64,000 bases of DNA, taken from assembly GCA_031769625.1 (NCBI GenBank), contig JAUIMM010000534.1, positions 8,882,001 to 8,946,000 on the forward strand. Direction: 5' to 3'. Both the position numbers and the translations under genes were made by a program. The first letter of the stretch is position 1, and each line of letters opens with the position of its first letter. This DNA is from Taudactylus pleione (lineage: Eukaryota; Chordata; Amphibia; Anura; Myobatrachidae). Below the pieces are notes generated by a model. It was given only the letters and a program-made list of their open reading frames with translations, was not told where the DNA came from and did no database searches. Below are positions 38,601 to 50,600 of the stretch, in pieces.

Positions 38601-41600
38601 TCATATATACTTACGTTATCATCCTTTGAAGGATGAATCATTTCAATCAGTCTTTGAACAATTTTTTCTTCATTGAGCCACTGTGTAAATGAATCAAAAA
38701 AATTACTGAGGGGAAAAAAAGGTTATAATAGATGACATGAATCAGCAGTTGTACACTAACAAACTACCAAGGTGGAATAAGACGTTTAACATGATACGTT
38801 ATCCTTTTAAATTTGCCAATTTCACCTCTGCAGCTCTAAAAAGCCATTAATACTAATAAAACATTGTACTGACCCAATCATCATCCACAAATACCAGATA
38901 GATGCATATAATATGGGTAATAAAGGTCTTTATGAAACCACCCTTGCTGTTAGGACATTTTCTATATCATCTGCAGAGCTCAGCACTGCAAAGGGTCCAT
39001 AACCTCAGTCAGCTTCAATGTGCACCAATAATGCAGAAATAACCCCGTGGATCTCTATTCTATTGGCTGATCTCACTACAACTCGGGATCACCGATGCCT
39101 TGATATAGAGCAATGAGACATTTACGATAAAGCCATGTCATGATCGTACCTTATCGATTCTGCCACAACATGCTCTGCCATCTGTTTTCCAGCACCATGA
39201 CTCTCCCCAAATACTCCCAATACTTTCCCTCTCCTTATAGAACGTAAGCTCTCATGAGCAGGGTTCTTGTTTCATCCCTCCCTCTAGACTCTCTCTGCCA
39301 ATTAGTAAACACTAAAATTATGCCTACACTTTTAATTACACAAATATTTTAAGCCAAAAGGTTCCCAAACGCAGTTCTTAAGGCAGCCCAACAGTTCAAG
39401 GTTTAGAGATATCTATGGTTGAGGACAGGTGGTTAAATCAAATTGACTGAGGTACTTAATTAAGGGCCTGATTCAGCAAGGATCGCAATTGCGATAGCAA
39501 TTACGCACGCAGTCTCACAGCGCTGAAATGCTAATCCTCTGCAATTGCTATGCTGTCACAATACTACATAAGGTCGCCCATCTTACACACATCCGTAATA
39601 CTTCGCAAGACTGTGAAACCATCGGTAACATCGAGTACAATCGCAGCCTCACGCACATTTGCTCTGACCTTACTCAGGAATTGCAATCCTCGTCACAGGC
39701 AGAGAGTACACAAGCTGCGTATGGCATCATGGATAATTTATGCACACCCCTGCAACGGCGTTCAAACGCACTGCCACGCCTGCGTTTCGCCAACCACCTC
39801 CCCGTCACCACCCCCAAACGGTACTTCCTGTCAATCACTCTGCAATGGGTCTGCGTAGCCACTGCAATTGCAGTCCCGATCGCAGTGGAGTGCATGCGCA
39901 CTGCGATACATGCACAGAACGCAACAATCGGCAATTGCGATACTTGCTGAATCAGGCCCTAAGTTATCTGTGGTCTAGCATGGATATCCCTAAAACCTGG
40001 GCTGTTTGGGTGCCTTGAGGACTGAGTTTGGGAACCTGTGTATTAAAGTGTTATTTTATTTACGCAGTTTTGTATCTTTGTTTTAAACGGCGCTGCAAAA
40101 AATATGAGGTGCCTCATAAATAATTGCCAATACTCAGGACACTTTATCTCGCCTGTTTTCACTATTAATTATACTTTGATACGATCGTTTGTATCTTCTC
40201 ACCATCTGTTATTCGCTGCACTCTCTTAATGGTTATCACAAATATCAAAACTCCATATTTCATTAATTAAATCATGCAATTCCATAGCTACTGTTGCCAG
40301 ATGGGAGAGAATTGGGAGTCACTATCCGAAATAGCAAAGGCCCTATTTGTACATCTTTCCATCAACAACCCAGTTATAAATTACTAAAAAGAGGACATTA
40401 TATAAACACACGGAATTTAAACACAAGTTTAGTTTCAGGAAACTCTATTCAACTTTAAATAAATAAACAAAGACAATCAGTACTAAATATATCTTGAAAG
40501 GGACTGGGGAGTAGGTTCTTGCACACAGCACTGAGTTTGTAACATAACTTTTAATAATCCATTCGCTAAAAATCATTAAGGAACACAACTACAAACTAGA
40601 CACATGGACAAACAGCATACATCACAACAATCGGTATGTAGTCAGGAAGATTCCCAACTGTGGTAGGCATCTAAATACCGACGCCTATCATCAGCCCCAT
40701 GCCGAAATCCAGACGCCCGCCATACCAAACGTAGGTAAGCCGGGTGGCGTGACCTGTTAGGTTAGCCGCGTGGGGTTTAGGCAGCCCCCTGGGATGGTTA
40801 GGTTTAGGGTGCAGAGAGGGGGAGTTAGGTTTAGGCACTCCTGGGGGGAGAGGGGTGAGTTAGGATACTTGCCAGGCGCTGTCGGGATCTTCAACTGCTG
40901 GACTTCCAGCATCTGTATTTCATTCGCCGGGCTTAGGTCCAGCGGTATGTCATACCGATTCCCAATAATCCACCATTTACAGTAGTTCACATAACTCAAA
41001 AAGTGCAAATCAACACCCAGGGAAATTGAATAGTGCTCCTAAATTATTTTTATCCAATGGACATTAGGTGTCACTCTGGAAACACACCATATGTATTGAA
41101 CATCTAATACACAGTGTTCCATGGAAAAATATTAGCGTCACATAGCACTGTTCACTAAGAACACAACACCAAACTGCATCCTAAGTTTTGGAGTCAAGTG
41201 AGAGGCAAACTGATTATGTAACGGCAGCGTTGTCCAGATATCTCACTATTGTGGAATGAGATATTTGGGTTGGTAAGAGAACGCTGAAAATAAAAAAAAA
41301 GTTCCTAATTAATTTAAATTTAGCTTTAGAGGACGACCATAGGGCTAGAGTTATAAAGAAACAGCTTGCCTCCGCTGGCCAGTGCTAAACGATGCAAAAC
41401 TATTTTGTATAACCATTGAACTAAACCAGCTTCTTAATTATGGTATAATATCAGGCATAAAATAGAAAGAGTTTAAGAGACCGCTACAAAAAAAAAACTT
41501 TGCAGCCACAATGAAAAGTTTTGTGGAAGTGGCAAATAAAGATCTTCAACACAAATGATAGCAGCACACAAAACAGCACTTCTTTAAAGTTGACCCTTAC

Positions 41601-44600
41601 ATTGAATACGTCCTGCCGCAGCTGTGGTTGTTCCACGCATGTCAAAAGCCGCAGCAGCAGGTCCATAATTGCCGATGTGCCAATATGCCGAAGCAGCAAA
41701 TTGACAAAATCTTCCTTTTTTTGAAGAAAGGCTACAATCTGCAAAACAGAATCTATATAATACACAGCACAAAAATTATCTACAATTACTTTATCTATAT
41801 CATGAAGTCAGTGTAGGGATATATAAACAAATTTGAATTTAAATATTTAAAAAAAAAAAAAATAATAATAAATAATAATAAATTGCAATGATATCTTGAA
41901 AGGAAGGCTGAATTTGCCTTTAGCACTCAAGGTATGCAAATGCAATGTATATTCACTCATTGGAGATTATGCATGCCATTTAAGCTCCAGCTCCCTGCAG
42001 ACTTGGCATACATCGCCATCTCACGTTAAACCTTTTACATAACCATGTAAACACGGTGTCCCAAACTGGTTCTCAGGCCTCAACAAGAGTACACATTTCA
42101 AGAATGCATAACTGGTTCAACCAATTTCATTCATTCATTTACTCCTACTCCTGGGAGAAGTCACAGAACATGCAATGCTGGGGATAAGCCCGGACAGATT
42201 TGTATAAGAACATTTCAATGCAATTATTTCTCAATAGTAATAATAACCACGAAAATATTATTCTTACATGCTATGAAACATAGAAAGAATTAGGCTTTGA
42301 AAATACGCCCATTAATTTAATGAGTTTAACACAACTTCTATTAAACATGACTTTGATGCAGATGATCCTCAAAATAATGTACAGACCCGACACACACACT
42401 TTTTGACAATACAATGGTGTCCTACAGGAAAGCTGGGAAAATATATAATATACTAAGGGCCTGATTAATTACCGATCGCAACTGCGATTATGCACGCAAT
42501 CGCCCAATTGTTGCGGTCTGCGCATGCAGCGCACTGCGCGAACTGGCCACTGCGATCGCACGCAGACCCATGGCGGAGAGATTCACAGGAAGTGGTGTTT
42601 GTGGGAGGTTGACGGGGGGGGACGGTGGTCAGTGAAACTCAGGTGTGCCAGTGCATTTGAACCCCGTTGCATGGGCGTGCATAAATTATCCACTATCCAC
42701 TGTGATGTCGTACACAGCTTGAGTACTCATAGCGTGCAACAAAGTTAGTAATTCCTGAATAAGAATTGGATTAGCATACCATCGCAGTGAGACTACGTGC
42801 ATAAACGCTATTGCAATCGCAGTTGCGATCAGTTATGAGTCAGGCCCTATGTTGCAGGAAGCTCCTCGGTCTGCTAAAGAATACGGTCTTAACAGGTATT
42901 TTCAGTATTTTTTTTTTTTGTCTGAAGTATTTTTGCAACGGCCATGTGTATATGCTGTTACAAAGAGTCTCTCCACCTTCAGACAACTTTATATTGTACA
43001 TGCCTTCAAGAAACTTGCAAAATCGCTTTAAGCTCTTTTGAGTCAGTTATTTATGTGGAAACGACACAAAGTTGCTCTGTAGTTAACACACATACCTAAT
43101 GGAGCAAACACAACAGAGCTAAAAACAAGAGATATGGTAAGAACTTGCCTTTGTTATCTCTGTTTCTACGAAGTCCATTGGGTCCACAGGGCTGATCTTG
43201 GGGTATAACTGGATCTGGATCCATTGGCACCACGCAGTTAAAGCTTTTGCTGCTCCCAGGATGCACTGGGTCCATCCTCCTCTATACCCCGCCCCAGCCA
43301 CGGTCACCTCAGTTGGTAAGCAGCCAAGGCCGAAGGAGGAGACTAAACAGAGAGAAGGAAGACTGGAACACACAAGAAACCATACTCACAGAAATGGGAG
43401 ACGGAAAACCGGTCACCAGCCACACAGTCCATATGAAGCTAGGTGCGTCAGAGCGGGCGCCCTGTGGACCCTATGGACTTCGTAGAAACAGAGATAACAA
43501 AAGGTAAGTTCTTACCATCTCTCGTTTTCTACTTCAGGGTCCGTAGGGGGTCCACAGGGTTGACCTTGGGAATGTCCCAAAGCAGTTCAACTAAGGGCGG
43601 GGACACTCCTGTGCTGAAAGGAGAATCCGGCGCTCGAAGGATGCATCCAGAGAGGCGAAGGTGTCAAACGCATAGAACCTTAGAAAAGTCTGTATGAAAG
43701 ACCAGGTGGCCGCCTTACACAGCTGAACAGCCGAGGCACCGTGGCCAGCAGCCCACGAGGGACCAACAGACCGAGTGGAATGAGCCTTAACAGGGGCCGA
43801 AACAGGTAAACCCTCCTGTGAATAAGCCTCACAAATAACAAAACGAAACCAACGGGCTAAAGTTTGTTTGTTGGCAGGCCAACCCCTTTTGTGAAAACCA
43901 AAGAGGACGAACAAAGAATCAGACTTCCGGATGGAACTAGTCCGGTCCACATAAACTTTGAGAGCACGGACATCATCTAAGGAAGCCTCACCAGTCGAGA
44001 GATCAGGCAACTGAAATGCCAGCACAACTATTTCCTGATTAATGTGGAACTTAGAGACCACCTTAGGAAGAAAACCCGGATGGGTGCGAAGCACTGCCCT
44101 GTCCTGGTGAAAGATCAGAAAAGGAGAACAGCAAGGAAGCGCGCCTAATTCTGACACTCTTCTGGCCGAAGCAATTGCCAGCAGGAGAAAAACAGTCTTA
44201 ACTGTCAACCACTTAAATCCCACCGACTCAAGTGGCTCCTTGGGATTTGGCCCGAAGCACCACTGCCAAATCCCAAGGAGCCACTGGGGGAACAAAGGGA
44301 GGCTGAATCCTGAGAACACCCTGGAAAAAGCTGCGGACATCAGGCAGAGTAGCGATCCTACGCTGGAACCACACAAAGTGCAGACACAAGAACTTTCAAA
44401 AGAAGCTAGGCGTAAGCCTAGGTCCAACCCAGACTGAAGGAACGCCAACATCCTAGAAACACGAAACGTTTGAGGATCGTAGTTTCTGGACTCACGCCAT
44501 TGAAAATAAGTATGCCACATTCTGTGGTAAATCCTGGCGGAAGCAGTCTTGCGCGCCTGTAGCATTGTGCTGATGACCGAGCTGGAAAAACCCCAGGACC

Positions 44601-47600
44601 TTAAGACGGACGTCTCAAGAGCCACGCCGTCAAAGACATACGACCCAGATCCGGGTAAAGGCAGGGCCCCTGAGAGAACAGGTCCCGACGTTAAGGCAGA
44701 AGAAACGGAACATCGATGGATAGGCCCCGAAGATCAGAGTACCAAGAACATCTGGGCCAAGCCAGAGCCACCAGAAGCGTGCTGCCGTCCTGTTTGAATT
44801 TCCGAAGTACCCGAGGCAGCAGGGATATCGAAGGGAATAGATACGCCAGCTGAAATGTCCATTTCACTGACAGCGTGTCCGCCAGGCTTGCGCCGACGTC
44901 TCTTGCCCTGGACCCGTACACAGGCAGCTTGTGATTGTGACGGGGGGCCATGAGGTCCACCTCCGGCAGTCCCCACCTGTCCACGAGTAGTTGAAATACC
45001 TCTGGGTGAAGGGACCATTCCCCGGGATGCACATCGTGATGGTTGAGGAAGTACGCTTCCCAAATGAGAACTCCTGGAATGAAGACTGCCGAGATGGCCA
45101 GAAGGTGGCACTCCGTCCAAGACAGGATGCGTGACACCTCCGACATTGATGGGAAGAACAGTTTCTTCTGCTGTCCAACGGCCCTGAAGTGAAAGTGGAC
45201 TAGACACTGCCCCCCAACCCCGGAGACTGGCATCTGTCATTAGCAGATCCCAGTCCGGGATCCAAAAGGGGCGACCCTTGGTAAGATGAGATGTCTGAAG
45301 CCACCAAGCTAGCGACAGGCGCACCTCTGGAGACAACACCAGCATCTGAGTCCTGATCCGGGGTGGTAACCCGTTCCATTTGGAAGAATCAGCACCTGAA
45401 GGGGCCCGGGAATGAAACTGGGCATACTCCACCATGTCGAATGTCGACACCATGGACCCCAGAACTCTCATTGCCAAGTGAACCGACACTTGGGGACCCA
45501 TCAGACAACTGCTCACTCGTAGTTGTAGGGTGGAAATCGTGTCTGGAGTCAGAAAGATCCTTTGCTGACGAGAGTCCAGAAGGGCTCCCAAATGAACCAT
45601 CCTCTCACGGAATGAGGGAGGACTTCTTCCAATTTATCAGCCACCCGTGCGCTTGCAGACAAACAATCGTCAGGTGCAGATGTTGCAAAAGTATCTCCGG
45701 AGAGCCTGCCAGCAATAAGGAGGTCGCCCAGATACGGCAGAAGCCATATACCCTGGCTGCGCAGATGGGCAGCCATGACAGCCATAATTTTGGTGAACAC
45801 TCTTGCAGCTGTGGAAATGCCAAAGGGCAGAGCCTGAAACTGGAAGTGAAGCTGACATATAGCAAACCTCAGATATCGCTTGTGTAAAGGTGCTGTAGGA
45901 ACATGGAGAAAGGCGTGCTGGATGTCCAGGGAGACCATATAATCCCCTAGTTCCATAGCCAGAATGATGGAACGCAAAGTTTCCATCCTGATAGTGGGCA
46001 CTCTGAGGAACTGGTTCAATGAGTTCAGGTTGAGGATAGGTCGATGAGACCCATTGGGTTTCGGAACCAGAAATAGAGAAGAGTAGTAACCCGTCCCACG
46101 TTGAGAAAGCGGAACGGAAACGACAACCCCTGCTTTCAGCAAGGACTCTATTGCCTCCTGAATCTGCAAGGCCTTTGTCTTGCCTGAGAAAGACTCGTGC
46201 AGAAGAACTGTTGGGGGGGGGGGGGGGGCGCGTCTGTGACGGAAGGACAGGGAGTACCCCTGAGAGACCACTTCTCGTACCCAAGCATCCGTGGTGGTAT
46301 TGCACCAGCACTGAGCGAATTGAAGAAGTCGACCTCCCACTCTGAGATGCCCCAGAGAGAGGCCCCTCCCACCAGGCTGAAGTCTTATCTTCTGGCTTGG
46401 AGCAGGGCATCTAGTGCTCCAGGCCTGCTTCTTTGGTTTAGGGGCAGCCTTGGTTGACGACTGCCAAGAGAAGGACTGACCCATGGACTTACCCTGAAGG
46501 ACCGAAAGGCTGAGATCCTAGCCTTAGACCACGCAGCTGCTGATGGCAGAAACGCCGACTTAGACTTCGTCAAGGTATCAACAATTTTGTCCAGGTCAGG
46601 ACCGAACAAAATCTCCCCATTAAAGGGTAAGGCCTCCAGGCCCTTCTTGGAATCCACATCCGCTCTCCAAGAAAGAAGCCACAAAGACCAGCAAGCAGAG
46701 ACTGCTGCCGCCGAAACTCTGGAAGTCAGAAGACTGGCATCCCAAAGACGCTTCTCCAATATAGGAAGCGGCATCCCTCATCTGTCCAACTAAAGCTCTC
46801 TGAACCTCCGAAGCTTCCTCAGGAAAAGTAACTTCCAGTATATTGGCCCAGCTCTCAATGAGCCAAGAGATGGCCATGGACGGACGCCCCAGAGAGAGAA
46901 TAAATGGATTTTAAACAAGTCTCCACTTTCCTCTCCGTGGAATCCTTTTGGGATGAAATGGACGGCATAGGCAAGGTAGCAGTCTTGATTAAGCGTGTGA
47001 CATGAGAATCCACAGCAGGCGGGGTTTCCCACTTTTTGCAAACACTTGCAGGAAACTGATAACTAGATGCTAAAAGTTTCTGCGGCTGGAACCTCTTACT
47101 AGGCGACTGCCAGGCCTCCGCCATATGATCAGTCAGCTGGTCAGAGAGAGGAAAAACAGCCGAAGTCACCTTTGCCTGCTTAAAATTTGGATACTTAGAC
47201 TTAGCGGCCGGGGCGTCAACCTCTATATCAAGAATGGACCGCACCGTCTGCACCAATGCCGGCACATTAATGGAAGATTTTGTCTCCACTTCCCAGGTAG
47301 GGAAATCCGAATCAGAGTCCTCAGGCAATTCCCCCTCATCCGAAGACGCATCTGAGTCTGATAGCTGCACAGACTGGGATGATATAACAGTGCGTTTTGA
47401 TGCCTTCTGAGGCTTGTCACTACGCAACATAGTTTGAAAGGCTGAAGATGAGGCCGCCAAACTCTGGACTGAACTGGAGGGAATGATGGACTGCTGCGTC
47501 ACTGGAGGAGACTGAATATACATAGGGAACCCCGTATATGGAGGCCCAGGGGGAGAATGCAATAATTGCGGTATACCCGGAGAAGGGGGGATGGCTGTTT

Positions 47601-50600
47601 GGGGTAACCTCCTATGGGGGAGAGCAGTCGGGACTGCCAGACGGTCAGCGATGGAACCCAGCACCTGAGAAAACACCGCCCAAGGAGGATCCTGTCCCGA
47701 AGATGGGGTGTTAGAGGGACCAGGTAACTGAAGGCACCTCACAAACAGCCCATCCTGTGATAAATCCTCCATATTCGCCCCTGCAGCGCACGTCAGCAGG
47801 AGAGCAGAGTGGGAGCCGTAGAGCGCTCAACTTCCTCATCAGACATGAAAAAATATATATACCCAGATATATAAATAGCAACACAACAGGGAAGCTCAGC
47901 GTATACTCTTGGCGCACCCACAAGCATGCAGCACACAAGCCCACAAATATGGCACCGTGTAGCACACAACAGTATGTGACCGACCTCAGAAATACATGAA
48001 TTTATATAAGTGAGATCCAAGAAAGGCCCTTCCCACACACACCTGTCAGGGCTGTAGGAGAAGGAAATGGATAGTCATAGACTGACAGTAAGTAGAAATA
48101 AAGCACAGACAGTCAGCACTAGCAAAAGTCACATACAATGCAGAAAGTTAATACTCACTGCACTTTGTCACTACAATCAACCGCCCATATTCAGTGTCTG
48201 GGAGGGCTGTAGTGCTGTGTACGCTGTCCTTTAGCCGGGGAGAGGTACACATGGGGACCGACCGCACACTGCCTGCGAGATCTGCGCTGCCACTGGAGAG
48301 AAGATGGCCGCCGGAGACCTCAGAGGAGGGGTGGCCGCAGGAGGAAGCAGCTCAGCGCCGCTAGACCTAAGCGGATAGGAGCGCTGAGCTGAGGAGCCTG
48401 CTGCATAATACTCTGGTGGTCTAGTGGTCCCGTGGGGAATGCCTCCGGAGAGGGGGAGCGCGCCGCCACTGCCAGCGCCTCCGGTCCGTCCCCAGAGACC
48501 GGAGGCATGCCACTGCATAGACATGCGGGTCGCCGCAAGCAGTGACCCGCGTCTTACCTTATCCCCGGCGCTCCGGCAGCAGTCGTGGGAGAGCCCAAAG
48601 CCCGTGCTAGTACAGACTCTGGGGTCCCACCACGATCCCCAGATCGCGGCACCAGCGGGGTGTAGGAGCTCAGCTTGGACGTACAATGGACAGTCTGATG
48701 CTGCCGCTCTGAAGAGTCAATAAAAAATGTAAATAAAAAACTCTGCTATGGGGCTGCTAAGCAGTCCCCCTGCACTAAGGTGACCCGACTCTGGCAGGGC
48801 ACCAACTAAAACTGAGGTGCCTGTGGTGGGGTATAGAGGAGGCAAAAGCTTTAACTGCGTGGTGCCCGTGGATCCAGATCCAGCTATACCCCAAGGTCAA
48901 CCCTGCGGACCCCCTATGGACCCTGAAGTAGAAATATACGTCTCTAATTGAGGGCATAAATAAATGGCAGAAAAACACAATAGGAAGCAAGAATCATTAA
49001 AGACAATCACATAAAAACATGGATATTACTGTGTCCCTAAATGATCCTGTATGAATACTGTACATAATTACACAATAAATAGGAACCATTTCCAAAAGCA
49101 TTATAAGCAATTCCAACATTATAATGCAGGAGAGAGGTTTAGTGCAGAATAAGGGACTTTCCGTGCAATACCTACTGGAGGGTAAAATACCTAAAAACAA
49201 ACACTGAACACAATGTTGGTCTTCGGACATCCTTCACACATGAATGGTGCTGGCATATGTAAACAGTGTGCACAGACAGCATAATATCCGTACAGGATAC
49301 CCTAAGATGATTTCATAAAACCTATAGAAAGCCAGGGGAAATAAAACAATTAAAAAAAAAAATGTCTACTGCAACACGCAGCTAGACAGGACTGGGTGTC
49401 CTAATGCAGCATGTTATGGACTCTAGGGTGCTGATTTAATAAGTCGCATTAAAATCTTTGGTTTATCCCATTTTGATTTACTGTGCATTCTGTGCAGTCA
49501 TTTTTGCTTACCGCCTGTATGCACACTGCCTCTTAACGCACAATTCAGTTGAAAAAGGCTTATTCTGGCGGTTGCGAAGTCTGGCTGGTAATAACTGTTA
49601 AGTATGGGGAAAAATGGTGAAGTCAGTCTGTACCTCCAAAAAGTGTACCCTAATTTGTTAGTGGCCAAAACCAAAATAAATTTTGGGCTCTTAAAATGAC
49701 TCCAATAGGTGATTTTTGATAGAAAGTATATCTAAACAAATTAAATGCTCTAGATACTTTGAGGTGCATATAAATGCCTGTAAGTTGATTTGTTTAAAAA
49801 ACCCAAACCTGTAACCCCCACCTACAAGCTTAAAAACTCCTGCCCCATCCATACAGCATCTCCATATACACCTGTCCCCACATGTTTTAACCCTTTATTC
49901 TGTATTTTGCAGCATATCACCCAAAAACTGAAATGGAATTATTGGGCAAATTAAAAACTTTTAAGTGCCTAATGCAGGGGTCTTCAGCCTTTGGCCCTCC
50001 AGCTGATGTGGAACTACACATCCCAGGATGCCCTGCCACCATTTCGATATAACAGCATGCTAAAACTGTGGCAGGGCATCCTGGTATCTGTATTTGTTCC
50101 ACAGCAGCTGGAGGGTCAAAGGTTGAAGACCCATGCCCTAACTAATCATTAGGTGGGTACCCCAGTGTTTCTGAACAACATTTCACCTGCTCCGAGGTCG
50201 CAAACAAATATCTGTGTGAAATCCTATGCAGAGTTAATTTGAGCTAACTTGGGCAGCTAATTGAATAGCTAAAAATTTGCATCTGGCCTCGTTAAGTCAC
50301 ATTTACCCATGTTAACCCATGTTATTGTGGCTAATTGAATTCACTCCTAGGAATTTTTGTCTGGCAACGGCAAGTGAAAAAGTGGGATTGTTTCCACTAT
50401 ATCTATATCATTTCTTTAGCCAATCGAGCTGCCATCATAGATACCCGGGAGGTATCTGTAGCTAAGTAATAGAAGGTGGCACCTACATTGGCAAATAATG
50501 ATTTAAGGGCATAAGATTCCCAAAGGTTAAGGTGTTACCTGTTCTGTTTTGCGGTTGATGAGAATTCCCATCACTTTGCTGAAGAAACTGGCCAGCAGAG

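Larger units (their letters stand above)
35880..38614 (-). other. PPP6R1 intron 4
   Basis: Holds a hAT with perfect 8-bp duplication (35995-36621), a palindromic MITE (36678-36914) and a region at about 37492-37745 rich in GTTGACAT and GTCAACAT words that looks like a further degenerate palindromic element. 37750-38614 is unassigned apart from a direct repeat of GTGGGCCAACTACAGTATAG-like sequence near 38175-38220. Confidence 0.75.
38681..41600 (-). other. PPP6R1 intron 3
   Basis: Carries a Harbinger-like MITE (39464-39959) and a CCTAAC-type MITE (40630-40964). 38700-39460, 39970-40625 and 40970-41600 have nothing recognised. Confidence 0.8.
43128..48940 (-). mobile_element. Near-full-length DIRS-type retrotransposon (element B)
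   Basis: Minus-strand order from about 48940: 5' terminal repeat, gag-like frame (47772 down to about 46640), RT (about 46484-45640), RNase H (45600-44870), tyrosine recombinase (44625-43591), internal complementary region (about 43455-43567), 3' terminal repeat (43128-43290). The two ends are inverted copies: TCTACTTCAGGGTCCATAGG on one, TTTCTACGAAGTCCATTGGG on the other, then GGTATA(G/A)CTGGATCTGGATC and CACCACGCAGTTAAAGC in both. DIRS elements move through a circular DNA intermediate integrated by the recombinase and leave no target duplication (family knowledge). The RT motif is YLGD, so this copy looks defective. Confidence 0.93.
41739..50538 (-). other. PPP6R1 intron 2, carries DIRS element B
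   Basis: The largest complete intron (8.8 kb). It contains an A/AAT-rich run (41849-41882), a Harbinger-like MITE (42457-42847), the DIRS element (about 43128-48940) and a long AT-rich MITE with a nested hAT hairpin (about 49437-50355). Confidence 0.9.

Noticed and set aside
39528..40018. Four overlapping open frames of 80-140 codons
   Set aside because: They fall inside a Harbinger-like MITE with TAA duplications, are rich in repeated CGATCGCA words, and have no family resemblance.
45363..45887. Plus-strand 174-codon frame opposite the DIRS RT and RNase H
   Set aside because: Antisense shadow of the retroelement coding strand.
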